NCBI GenBank assembly: GCA_949825045.1
Contig: OX463836.1
Span: 14,732,329-14,796,328 of the forward strand
DNA: 64,000 nucleotides
Direction: 5' to 3'
Source: Argyresthia goedartella
Taxonomy: Eukaryota > Arthropoda > Insecta > Lepidoptera > Argyresthiidae
Shown here: positions 10,501 to 19,442 of the stretch, one piece after another
Layout of the letters: each line of letters opens with the position of its first letter
Position numbering within the stretch: the stretch's first letter is position 1
Notes under the pieces: model-generated
Told to the model about the DNA's origin: nothing
Databases searched by the model: none
What the model saw: only the letters and a program-made list of their open reading frames with translations
Made by a program: the position numbers and the translations under genes

Positions 10501-13500
10501 TAGCTGTAAGGATTCTGTTGAAAAAAAGAAGAGAGGCAAAGGGGTCTCGTATGTCGTATTTACAAACAATTTACTATTTTACTTATAGAACCCGGCATTA
10601 TATACGACTGTCTATACCAGTGTCTATAAATTATAATCGATCCATGATACACGCTGTCCTTGCATTGTCCCAACACTAGCTCGACTAGCTAGTATACCTG
10701 CGGTAGTGTGGGTGTGTTCGGACGATAGGTGCATGACATTGCACTGACCAATAAAAGCGGAGGGATTGATGTACGAGTGGTGTAAATGTATGCGTGTTCT
10801 TAGTTTTCGGCGACACTGGTTCCGATACAAGCTTAGCGCCAAGGGCCTATCTCTCGATATCTGTGGGGAAAACCCTACAACACACAAAGGTAACTTATTA
10901 TACACCAACATTATTGGTCAACCTTGGATACCTGCAAGCAAGCCAGACAGGCCCTCCCGATGATCAGGCCCGGATTATCGCGTAAGCTAAAGAGGCCACA
11001 GCTACCTTTGGTAACCGGAGCGATAACTGCACAAGCTTTGCTAAACAAACACTTGTTGTTACGGACAGCCCCCTGTGCAGAGCCTGCATGGAGGTCGAGG
11101 AGACAGCCACCCACGTCCTGCTGGAATGTTCCGGCGTGGCCATCTACCGGGAACCACACCTTGGGACGCCGAGGTCGCTCCAGGAAGTCGTCAGCAACAT
11201 TAAGGGTCTGCTAGACTTCCTACAGGAGCTGGGTTAGCAGGAGTAGTACCCCAAACCCACATCACGCAAAATAGGCGCAAATCGTAGACGTCGAGTTGCG
11301 GAAAATCGGCTTCTTTGGATGTAAGAGTGGATCGAGCCATCGAGTTACGGGGGGCTATGCAGACGGGGTCTGGCACCCGGGGAGAGACTCCAATTCGATT
11401 ACAATAAATGTCGATTTATACCCTGGCAGGAATTTGTAGACCACTGCGTGTATTTTAAAAAGAAATATTTGGTTTGTCTAATAGAACACCATGTTGCCAT
11501 AAGCATGCAACAAGACACGTTATTTATGAATTTTCAGATAGAAAGCGAGATATAATGTCGAGCATGATTGACAGCTATTTGCTATATAGCTGATGTGTCA
11601 TCTAGCGAAACAGTGGAAAGAGTTCCGAAGAGGATTGTCAAAGAGTATGGAGAAGTAGAGATTGTTTTTTTTTTTCATTTATAACCACCATTACAGACTT
11701 AACTTTACCTAATGCGGTAGTTATATTTAATCTACTTTAACTAAGTATTTATATATTTATTACAAATCTATAATAAATAGCGCTCTTAATGTGAACTCAG
11801 TCAGGGAAAACCCGAGCACATTAATTTGCTCTGCCAAATAGTTGATCACTCGAGCCATCTGGTGAGCAAAGCGTGCTCCAGCAGACACATACGCGTGCGC
11901 GGCACACATACTTGTCAGGCACGCACAAGCACAAATGCTCTAACACCACGAGATTGCAGATCCTACCTAACAACACCTTATACTCATAACATACCAATGC
12001 CATCAAATCCTGATATTCCTTCAAATCCTGAGTTCGTTGTATCCTATCTTGCTAAATATAAAGAGTGTAAGATAATTCAACGGGTAAAAGTGTAAGATAA
12101 TTCAAAAATATAGATGTCTCAAAAATTTATTCTGGATACGTACACGTGACGATATTTCGTTTCATGCGATGTTCAGATCATTGCGTTCGATTCCAGCTGT
12201 GATGTGACCGAAACAGAGTATTGCACAGCGTTGCTATCGCAGATATGCCTTTGAAAGTGCCTTCTGTAGGCAAGACAAACCTTAGATTTCAATATACTTT
12301 TTTACATATACCCTCTATACGCTGCCGCAGCATTATTGAGATCCGAAATCAAGCTACATAACTCCTAGGTCCATAACCTTATTAACTTGCTGGATTGGTA
12401 TGTCGCATATGTAAAAGTGGGAGAAAGACGGGCAAAACCAGACAGAGAGGGAGTAAGAGGGGTAAAAGGGAGGAGAAAGACAGTGGAAGATAAAAGAAAG
12501 CGAGCAGATTTGGGAAGAAGGGAAACCACACTCGCCTTTTTCCTGTTATTCTTCCTGGCGAACTCGAAGGCGAATCTCGCGACGCGCTCGGAGTTGCTCG
12601 CCGTGACTACCTTCATCGACTCGATCACGCCGTGAACAGACTCGTGCTCCAACATGGCGTACTCTCCTTCTGTGTTCTGTCTGCGGGTTACATACAGTCA
12701 CATACATTCGGTGATGTAATAGGTTTTCGATACTATTAGGGTCACACAAGAGCTACACGCATGACGCAACATCCACAAAACTCCGCCACCTTTTTTCTTT
12801 AGTTTTAATTTTAAAAAAATACGATGGTCGCCACACGCTTGTGGCCACTAAACGCTGCCACTAAACAAAACGTTGACACATGCCACTCAAGCGGTTAAAC
12901 CATTCCCTTCTTCACTTTGCTTCAGTCGACCCGCTCGAAGTCTTCTATATACTGAAAGTATCGAATACATGACATAATAAAACCATTTAAAAAACCGGAC
13001 TGCGGTACACTAAAAAACACAAGACTTAAATCGTGTTACCACAAAAAAAGCTTCACATTAGTTTAGCCTAAAAAAAAAACGTCAAATCCTATGCATTTTC
13101 GTCTTCAAACAAATGTCAACATGAGTTTATTTTTTGTGGTAAGACCCAAAGTTATTATTGAAATTCGATAAAATATTATGGAAAGTGTTTTTTATTCTAT
13201 TTGACCTGTATGTCATAACTATTCAACGGCTCAACCGATTTTAGAAAAGGATACGTTATTAGATTTGTCTTGATGGCGCGAGTGTTACTGGGTACCTAAA
13301 AAACGGCGGATTTTGTGTGCTTTAATGTGCGGGTCTTTTTTCAAGACCCTCGACTGGGGTATCAAAATAAAGGGTTAAATAGTACCGAAATATTTACTAA
13401 TCTTGCACAAGCTCGCTTTAAGTGGCGGCATTTTGTGGCTGTCGCGTGTGGAGCGTGCGCGGCTCCACTTACCTTATATGGATACGGAGCTACTAGAAAG

Positions 13501-16500
13501 AAACTAAACCGGTTGGTAACTCACGTTATTGATACATTCATTCCAAGTATTGTATTATCTTGTCCTAAGTCATTCTTTCCCTAACCGATCAACTGCAATA
13601 AATGCGTGTCATTTCTGAAATGATTTCAGATGAGTCACAAACGAGTCCTCACCGTGTGAGTATTTGATTACACAGGAAGTGACTAGTGCGAAGTAAAGTT
13701 GTTGGTAATTGCAAACAGTAGTCTGTGTTATTTTTTTCTTGTAATTTTGTAAACATGCGATCAGTCCCAGGACTTTAAGCAGTGGTTATGATGGAGTAAA
13801 TGTCATGTTAGGCATGCCCTCCCATTCTCAGGTTGCCTTCATTAGTCACTTTGGAGTAAATTATCCCAGTGTAGCCTTTTCAAGCGTCTTAATTTTAGGG
13901 GTTCCCTCAACATGTGGGCCTGTCTGTTTTCATAATATGCAACTCCGTCCTTAAAGCCATTAGTCATGATATTAATCTTCAGATAAATAAAGGATTTCGT
14001 CCATTCTAAACCATGAGGCATTGACTGGTCAGTATCTATTCATTATCTACGTGTGTTAATCTTCAAGTGCCAGTTTGCATGAAACACGAGACGTCATGTC
14101 TATGTACAGTTGCTTTAACTACTATGGCGTACCTGATAATAACCACATCGACGTCCTTATGCCTGGTCGACACGCCCGGGAAGGATTTGCAGTTCATCAC
14201 GTACACATACATGTCGAGCTCATTGCGTAGGGCCACGTTTCGTGACGTCACATATGACGCTTCACTCTTCGTCTCAATGTTACCCTGGAAACAAATGTAC
14301 AACAAATATCATACTGGCAGATACATTGCTTCTCCTTCTTCCTCTTCTTCAGTTGGTGCCTGCACCTGGCCCACTTGAACGGGGCCTTTGTGATGTCCTA
14401 TGCATCCTAGCTCCTGCACCAGCTGGAGTAGGATGCCTGGATGTTCGAGGTGCTCTGAGATTGATGTAGCTTCTCCCAGGATTGCCATTCTGGTTTCTAT
14501 GATGGATGGGTACGCGAGCAGCATGTGCTCCACACTTTCATCCACTTCCATGCACCCCTGCATACATTGCTTTTGGCCTTACACTAGGTTTGTCACTAGC
14601 CATTACAAACTCAGGTTCGGCCGAGACTGGCCAAGAATAGGCTGAATTTCGCAATTTAATTAATTAGAACTTTATATTGTATGGTTATAGGACGCATTTT
14701 AAAGTGGGCCTTTCTCTACTAACTGGAAACTCTTCCATACATAGTTGTCCGACCCTATTTTTTTTGACAATTAAGATTTTTTGTATTTAAATTGCTAGGG
14801 TGTAATAAAATAAGTACAAAACATATATTTTATAGCTGCATGACGATATTTTCTGTTTTTGACAGGAGATTTAATTATTATGTAATTATCGACGTTAAAC
14901 TTATGTGGGTTAAGCTCCAGAGGACTGTTGAACAGAGGACTGTTATTTTTACATAAAAATGACATAGCACAAAATGGTTTTTAATCTTATATAATAACAT
15001 AGTTGTGGCTGTAAATTATTACATTGATTAATTGTTGTGTCTAAGTAATACAATTTAAGTACTTAAAACACAATTAAAAATACTTAACAGAGGACTGTGG
15101 ATACAATCTGACCAAACGCGTGGCTCTCATACAAACGCGAAGTTAAGACTAAGCAAAATAGCGATAACTTATTTAGAGCTGCGTTAGCGCAAATTTCACA
15201 CGGATAACGTTTCGTTTCACCCAAAATGTAACTACAATAGAAGTTAAAAATATTATTACGGGATTTTCAAAATGTAACAGAGGACTGTTCAAAAATGGTA
15301 AGGACAAAATTTGAGTAACAATTTTTGCTACTCAAAAATCCTCCAAAATTAAAATAGTTTTTTGTTCGCTTGCATTAAGTATTTTTTATTCTTATAATAT
15401 AAAAAGATTAAAAAATTTTTCGTATAATTAATAAATATTCTTCCGAATCATAGTCGTTCCGTTAATGGGACATAACAGAGGACTGTTTTTAGTGGTGTTT
15501 GGACCGAGTTTATATAAGTAACTAAAATGTTTTATAATTTACTAAGTTGGCTCCTTAAAAAAACTTTCTTATTGTATGTGTTTTAGTAAACAAAATAATA
15601 TATTAATATAGTCAAAATGTATAAAATTTACCTGGACCACGATTTTCCTGTTAGTAGAGAATGGCCCATGTAATAGTTTCTTCATTAAAAGGTACCAAAC
15701 TATTGGTCAGATTGTAGCCTGTGGGCTCGTCCCAATCACCCTAATTATGATTGTTTCTGGATGTTTTCCATTTATATTTAGAATGTCCATATAATGTTTT
15801 TTAAAACTTCTTTTTAAATCTCGTTGGCGCATGGTCAGCATCAGGATTCGAATCTTTATTTTCATGCAGTTTTATCATTAAAAATTATCCTAGACAAACA
15901 AATCTGTGGTTATTCTATCTTACCCACCTTTAGGCCTACACCATTCCTTTTGATGGTGGTGATAGCGTACTGCACATCTTCGTCATTGTCTACGTTGGGA
16001 TCAATGTCGACAACCTCAAAGTCTACGGGAGCTCCAATGTATCTGTAATGAGCATGCACTTTATTGTACTACATGTAAAGCAAATGATGCTGTCTTTTAT
16101 TTATCTCCCAAATAGTTCCAGGTTTCTTGTACTCTTTCAGTTAGATATTGTTCTCTGTTTGATTGAGACGGGTTGTTTCATACTTCTTTTTGTTTATTGG
16201 CTATTTTTAAGATGTGTGATACAGAATTCATAATGAATGATAACATACACAAAGACTGCATCACATGAAAGGCTCCAGATCCAAAGAAAAATATTTCTAC
16301 CCAATGAAACATAGTCTAACAAAATACCCACTTGAAAATTTCCCTAACGTATCCCATGACCTCGGGACCGATGCCACCGCCAGGCAGCATGGTCACTGCA
16401 TGCCTTCCACCATACAAGGCCTTCGGAATCACTTTTAGTTTCCTGATAACTGGTGATTTGTGCTGCATGTCGAAATCAGATAGTTGTGCGGCCGCCGCGG

Positions 16501-16570
16501 CCGAGCTGGAGCGAGCACCGCCATACAGCTCCGGAACCACCTTCAGTTTAGACAATAGCCTCACTGCCAT
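4481..16570 (-). CDS. IDH3G: Isocitrate dehydrogenase [NAD] subunit gamma, mitochondrial (8 coding exons)
   Basis: NAD-dependent isocitrate dehydrogenase converts isocitrate to 2-oxoglutarate in the mitochondrial TCA cycle; the gamma subunit is the regulatory partner of catalytic alpha. Coding exons, 5' to 3' on the minus strand: 16570-16332, 16042-15928, 14284-14133, 12680-12536, 9080-8938, 8340-8189, 7422-7284, 4577-4481. They total 1182 nt and encode 393 residues, the usual length. Visible: an Arg/Ala-rich presequence, glycine loop LPGGGIGPE (62-70), GNIETK (119-124), [31 protein letters not shown] and FEPGTRNTG. In the NLYG region catalytic alpha subunits carry Asp where this protein has Ser and Asn, which fits a non-catalytic gamma chain. 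All junction phases agree. The start is the only ATG that precedes a presequence. I did not map the 5' UTR. Confidence 0.95.
4650..4990 (+). repeat. Dispersed repeat R, copy 1
   Basis: Begins near CATAATGGAGGGCATTAA and runs through ACTCGAGAGTGGGTTTA and AACCGCATGTTTGACCGGCA. The same sequence lies in opposite orientation at 6115-6530 and again at 49630-50010. The shared terminal word GGCATTAA with a CTCGAG core suggests a DNA-transposon end. No ORF of note. Confidence 0.65.
6115..6530 (-). repeat. Dispersed repeat R, copy 2 (inverted)
   Basis: Inverse of the 4650-4990 sequence: it ends with TTTTAATGCCCTCCATTATG and contains ATGCGGTTCCTGAACACATC. It carries both a GGCATTAAAACT end and its complement, so it may be the more complete copy. 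Unknown family. Confidence 0.65.
6861..7245 (-). pseudogene. LINE-B reverse transcriptase C-terminal tail, 5'-truncated
   Basis: Minus-strand reading gives [17 protein letters not shown], then [39 protein letters not shown] and a terminal [11 protein letters not shown]. This is the C-terminal part of a jockey-like LINE polymerase; sister copies are at 33353-33775 and 59452-61745. Its 5' truncation point lies only about 40 bp from the IDH3G exon 7 donor, separated by a CTCCTCGC run. Confidence 0.8.
7284..7422 (-). CDS. IDH3G: IDH3G coding exon 7
   Basis: Acceptor TTCCAG, donor GTACCG. Encodes residues 316-362: [19 protein letters not shown] and the helix [19 protein letters not shown]. Conserved in IDH3 gamma and beta chains. 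Enters in phase 1 and leaves in phase 2, matching its neighbours. Confidence 0.95.
7423..8188 (-). other. IDH3G intron 6
   Basis: A 766-bp intron. A long open frame runs from exon 6 into it, but its residues after GTRNTG have no family match and a GTGAGT donor stands at the expected place. Nothing else recognised. Confidence 0.6.
8189..8340 (-). CDS. IDH3G: IDH3G coding exon 6
   Basis: Acceptor TTCCGCAG, donor GTGAGT. Encodes residues 265-316: [20 protein letters not shown], then [18 protein letters not shown] and EPGTRNTG. This is the isocitrate/isopropylmalate dehydrogenase signature region. The NLYG block has S-I-V-S-N in place of the alpha chain's acidic residues. Confidence 0.96.
8501..8937 (-). 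repeat. Tandem repeat, about 131-137 bp x 3.3, ending at exon 5
   Basis: The word (G)CCATCTACCGGAC recurs in degenerate form at 8519, 8653, 8789 and 8920, each followed by a GTCTAATAGC- or CAAATAGC-like word and AAATACAGCTTTGCAG. The last unit runs up to and slightly into the donor end of exon 5 at 8938. It fills the 3' half of the sequence between exons 5 and 6. Confidence 0.6.
8938..9080 (-). CDS. IDH3G: IDH3G coding exon 5
   Basis: Acceptor TTTCCAG, donor GTCAGT. Encodes residues 218-265: [19 protein letters not shown], then [27 protein letters not shown] is the conserved lysine-containing block of the family. Starts in phase 0 and ends in phase 2. Confidence 0.96.
9296..9721 (+). pseudogene. 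LINE-A relic: RNase H domain, left part
   Basis: Reads [19 protein letters not shown] near 9319, then in another frame FKAECMGI (9450), [12 protein letters not shown] (about 9530) and [11 protein letters not shown] (about 9625). These are the D-E-D blocks and the closing motif of a LINE-type RNase H. At least one frameshift separates them. The reading resumes after the P-element insertion at 10866. Confidence 0.75.
9722..10865 (+). mobile_element. P-element derivative, non-autonomous (1144 bp)
   Basis: Ends are CACAGATATCGAGAGA, inverted and identical for 16 bp. Both sides are flanked by the same 8-bp word GGGAAAAC (9714-9721 and 10866-10873), the target duplication length of P elements. Removing the element and one GGGAAAAC restores a continuous LINE sequence (GCTGGTAGG to CCTACAACAC). 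Inside, only a THAP-type first exon (9853-9932) remains of a transposase; the rest of the element is non-coding. Autonomous P elements are around 3 kb, so this is an internal-deletion derivative. Confidence 0.85.
9853..9932 (+). pseudogene. Orphan THAP zinc-finger first exon of a P transposase
   Basis: ATG starts [15 protein letters not shown] and ends VTYHL at a GTAAGT donor (9933). C4 and C9 sit as the first cysteine pair of a C2CH THAP finger, and aromatic-His before the exon end fits the usual ...FHxFP. The second half of the finger (C-x2-H) and the catalytic domain are not found downstream within the element. In P elements the THAP domain binds the DNA ends during transposition. Here the exon cannot make a complete finger by itself. 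Confidence 0.7.
10874..11400 (+). pseudogene. LINE-A relic: C-terminal part
   Basis: Continues the LINE after the P element: [19 protein letters not shown], then (frameshift) [29 protein letters not shown], and a tail LLDFLQELG ending at TAG near 11236. The C-x2-C-x8-H-x4-C knuckle is typical of the C-terminus of jockey/R1-like LINEs. Related tails are at 14390-14590 (minus) and 38735-38860. A 3' UTR word around 11265-11320 recurs at 32645-32700. Confidence 0.8.
11401..12535. other. Part of IDH3G intron 4, nothing recognised
   Basis: AT-rich with no conserved reading frame. The open frame at 12387-12635 (plus) is the antisense of exon 4. No repeat family assigned. Confidence 0.5.
12534..12535 (-). 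other. Non-canonical GC splice donor of IDH3G intron 4
   Basis: On the minus strand exon 4 ends AGGAAAAAG and the intron begins GCGAGTGTGG. A GT donor would have to be placed downstream, giving either a wrong phase or three extra residues with a poor GTTTCC site. GC-AG introns are a known minor class with a strong flanking AAG. Confidence 0.65.
12536..12680 (-). CDS. IDH3G: IDH3G coding exon 4
   Basis: Acceptor ACCCGCAG. Encodes residues 169-217: [20 protein letters not shown], then [20 protein letters not shown]. The TEGEY motif and the helix after it are conserved across NAD-IDH subunits. Enters in phase 2 and leaves in phase 0. Confidence 0.95.
12681..14132 (-). other. IDH3G intron 3
   Basis: A 1.45-kb intron. 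It carries the second copy of the dispersed repeat seen at 298-410 (here 12985-13325) and TTACCACAAAAA/TTTTTTGTGGTAAGAC words at 13035 and 13130. No exon supported. Confidence 0.55.
14133..14284 (-). CDS. IDH3G: IDH3G coding exon 3
   Basis: Acceptor TTTCCAG, donor GTACGC. Encodes residues 119-169: [36 protein letters not shown] and [12 protein letters not shown]. The S-R-N...L-R block is the substrate-binding loop region of IDH3 regulatory chains. Confidence 0.96.
14390..14590 (-). pseudogene. LINE-A C-terminal tail, minus strand
   Basis: Reads [19 protein letters not shown], then [17 protein letters not shown] and LLQLVQELG. It matches the end of the LINE-A relic at 11070-11236 and the plus-strand copy at 38735-38860. 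It lies in IDH3G intron 2, about 100 bp from the exon 3 acceptor, and the same frame is then broken by an acidic TCTTCC run. Confidence 0.7.
14591..15927 (-). other. Rest of IDH3G intron 2
   Basis: AT-rich, 1.3 kb. The word CAGAGGACTGT occurs six times between about 14910 and 15490 (for instance 14933, 15086, 15279, 15476), spaced irregularly. No coding content seen. Confidence 0.5.
15928..16042 (-). CDS. IDH3G: IDH3G coding exon 2
   Basis: Acceptor ATTACAG, donor GTGGGT. Encodes residues 80-118: [34 protein letters not shown] and VGLK. Phase 2 to phase 0. Confidence 0.95.
16332..16570 (-). CDS. IDH3G: IDH3G coding exon 1 (start, mitochondrial presequence)
   Basis: Begins [20 protein letters not shown], basic and free of acidic residues in the first ten positions, as expected of a matrix-targeting peptide. 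An alanine run follows, then [17 protein letters not shown], which repeats the earlier [13 protein letters not shown]. The nucleotide-binding loop [14 protein letters not shown] closes the exon at a GTGGGT donor. Confidence 0.94.
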
Positions 16571-17738
16571 GCTGAATTCCTCTCTGATAATGTCGGGAAA
16601 CCCTTATTTTCGGGATCTATCACGGGCTCAGCTGTTGAATAACCACAGGAACAGGAAGACGAGAATTAGTTACAAAAAATGACGTGAGGGGGCGTTAAGC
16701 TGTCAAAGTTTGGGAATAGAGGGCGTTCCTGAGCAGGTAAAGCAGACATGCATGAATGCGAACTTTACATGTGGTTTTGTATGTCTTCTTGAGAAAATAA
16801 GATGAAAAATTGTAATGGATGCATTTCCTACTTTGATCAATAATTTTTAGCAATATTTGGTGGGTTTATAGCTAGGAAAGTTTATATTTTATTTTTAGTG
16901 GCAAATAATATTACCTTTACGTGGCAACATTGATAGTAGGGAAAATATTTTTCCGTCCCATGCACGTCAAGCTTTACCTTTCCCCTATTCACGAGCGGGC
17001 GTCCATTTTGCGTCGCCATATTGAATTTGGTCGGACATCTTTGGACGCCATGTTTAGTCGGACATATTTTATAAACATTTTCGCGTAAATTTCAAATATT
17101 TTTGGGCCTAAATATCGAACTTTTTTTCACTGAAGCCCGGTGCAGTGTTTTCGGTAAATATTGCGCGGAAGAAATCTGTGCCCACGCCGTAATCCAATCT
17201 GGTCTCCAGTGGGTCGTTTAGAGCATTGTTCGGAGATAAATAAAGGTAAACGATTTCGTCTTACAAAAGTACTTTCGTTTGACACTTGGGAGCAAGTGTT
17301 TTGTGTTTATTATGAAATTACGCATCGAAGGTTCTCCTCGGGCCGAGGGTATGAAGGTCACGCCCTGGGGGTTCCGTCGAACGAGCGTCTGGTGTGGTCC
17401 GGTGACAATAATCAAAAAAATCCGTCAAGTCTTCATATGCCGGCCGCTCTTCGCTCTTAGAACACTCCAATAGTGTTTATTTCGCTTACAAACTCTTAAT
17501 CAACGCATAACTAGGCGACCCTTGTATTGCATGATAATGTACATCGAACAAAGATCATGTTACAGGGGCCGTCAAACTTCTGAAGACATCATTTAGGCTG
17601 ATTTGGCGTCAACATGTTTTCGATACAACTCACTCAGTCAGTACACTGTCATCGTTATTTTGTAACAGCTGAACGTAAACTGTTCAGTACGGTAATTAAC
17701 TTATGCATTGAATATCAATTGCATTGTTATCAAGTTAA
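16571..17738. promoter_or_regulatory. Candidate divergent promoter region between IDH3G and YY1
   Basis: This segment separates the two opposed genes. At 17001-17055 it carries YY1/PHO-type cores: GCCAT at 17015-17019 (in CGCCATATTG) and at 17047-17051 (in CGCCATGTTT), plus GTCCATTTTG at 17001. Possible non-coding YY1 first exon donors are TTCG|GTAAAT (about 17153) and AAAG|GTAAAC (about 17247). No TATA box is evident. All roles are inferred from position and motif. Confidence 0.35.
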
Positions 17739-19438
17739 CACGTTCGTGTGAACAACGTCATATGACGTTCCCTTGTGTTATCGCACATATTTTCTCCATA
17801 CAAAAAATCATGACGTGTTATGACGTTGTGCATACTTTCAGGGATCTGTGACATACTTGATACCGCAGAGTGGCATATGACGTTAATCGAGTATTGACGT
17901 TGTTAGGTGTCACATGGGTTGTAGATTCTTTGTGGTATGCACATCGTCGATAAACGGTTCTACATCAAAACACAGAAATAATCAATTTCGTTTTATTGCC
18001 AATAACCTGATCCTGAATAGCTGCGTCTACTAGCAGGTGTGGGTGCTGGAAAATTGGTTCTCTCTTTCATTCTATTATCGTGCTTAGCCAAATGAGTAAT
18101 GTCGGTAGATTTCAGGTTTTCTGCACCGATCATAAAAGACACAAACCCAAAAACTTTAACATCTCTTTCGCATCTATTTCCTTAAATGTTATAGTACGCT
18201 TCCTTCTTGTTGCCCGTCCAGCCGATTCACAAAGAGCTTTACCATATTTGTTCGTACAATCCACAATGTAATTTCCGGTGGAAACAGTTTATTGAACATA
18301 TCAAGGGTACTGACATGATCCCCAACATCGATTTTAGGACCTGCAGAACTGGTATCGAAGTTGAATTCAGGTATTTCTTTAGTAGATGATTGCCAATTTT
18401 CTTCTGAAGAATCTTCTGGTCTAGATGTACTGGAAAAATCAGAGGGTAATGCAGGTGGTAATGTTGGGGGTTGTAGTGAATCATGGCTATTATGAAATGC
18501 CTCAGTAGTCGTATTATTTGCATCTAGTATAGATGGACTTACGGCTGGTGGAGGTACCTCAATTTCAGCTTCAAGTTGGTGAGAAGATCGCGCTGTAGGT
18601 TCGGAGGGCGCAACTGCATGTCTTTTTAGGGATACAGGTGTATGAACAGTTGCGGTTGTTACAACAGTGCTGTGTAAGGCCTCTTCAGAGCTATAAACTA
18701 ATGTATCAGAGTCGATTCCATTGCGCTGGCGTGTTGCTGGAGCATTTTGTATCATCGCGGTATTAGACGACGAATCAGAAGACCAGGAGTCATCATTCTT
18801 AGGTTCATAGTTAGAGTCAGAACCGTACTCACCATCGATGTCGCTGAAAGGATCATGATTCGAGCTCGCTGACGATGATATTCCGCCTGAAGATGTGTCG
18901 GTATCATCTTCAAACAATTTCTCGATACGCGATCTTTCTTCATTATACTTGTCCATCTATGAACGTAAACTGTGTAATTTTAGCTTTTTACTACTAAGTA
19001 AGAATATGGAAAACATTTTACAAATAAATGGTTATGTAAAAGTACTTACATTTGAAGATAATCTGTCCCAAAAACGTGAATGTTTGGCGCGGCCGTACGA
19101 ACAAGTGTGCATCCCGTTAGGTAAGCACTGGGTCACTAAAGTGCGGGAGAGCGGAATAAAATGATCGTTATATGACGTTGTGTGTGTGTGAGTGCCAACT
19201 TGTTTGCCTATGTAAGTGTTTTGTTAACTTAGTGATAAATTCGCTCATAGACGCACTACGAATTCGGTGTCTTACCAAAGTTAAGCACAAAATTTGATCG
19301 TAATATAAAATGTATGGTGAGTTTGCCGGCGTTCAACGTTGTGACTATTTCACTGTTCAAAGCCGACCGTGTATAGACGTTGTTCGACAACACAAAGAAC
19401 AAAAATAACCGTCAATTGCTCTTGCTCACACGAACGTG
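17739..19438. mobile_element. piggyBac-like element, decayed (1700 bp)
   Basis: TTAA on both sides (17735-17738 and 19439-19442). The 13-bp ends CACGTTCGTGTGA are perfectly inverted. Subterminal CATATGACGTT and TTGACGTTGTT words repeat near both ends and are plausible transposase sites. It contains only the N-terminal third of a transposase (18130-18956), so it is an internal-deletion copy. Confidence 0.88.
18130..18956 (-). pseudogene. piggyBac transposase, N-terminal fragment, frameshifted
   Basis: The frame begins MDKYNEERSRIEKLF, followed by a Ser/Asp/Glu-rich low-complexity stretch of about 170 residues. Then come FNFDTSSAGPKIDVGDHVST and DMFNKLFPPEI, which resemble the start of the conserved piggyBac domain. 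Near 18265 a single-base shift breaks the frame; the neighbouring frame continues TNKYGKALCESAG and TFKEIDAKEMLKFLGL to a stop at 18130. The DDD catalytic domain (normally several hundred more residues) is missing. Domestication is unlikely given the intact terminal repeats and the break. Confidence 0.75.
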
Positions 19439-19442
19439 TTAA

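Larger units (their letters stand above)
9081..12535 (-). other. IDH3G intron 4, with nested LINE and P element
   Basis: A 3.5-kb intron. It contains a plus-strand LINE-A relic (9296-11400) split by a P-element derivative (9722-10865). The part 11400-12535 holds no supported feature. On the minus strand the donor is GCGAGT rather than GT. Confidence 0.7.

Noticed and set aside
17161..17460. 99-codon ORF as a gene between IDH3G and YY1
   Set aside because: It starts with a non-ATG codon, has no recognisable domain, and sits in the candidate 5' UTR/promoter region.
18189..18956. 255-codon ORF as a host gene
   Set aside because: It lies within TTAA-flanked piggyBac ends and resembles the N-terminus of a piggyBac transposase, with a frameshift before the rest of the domain.
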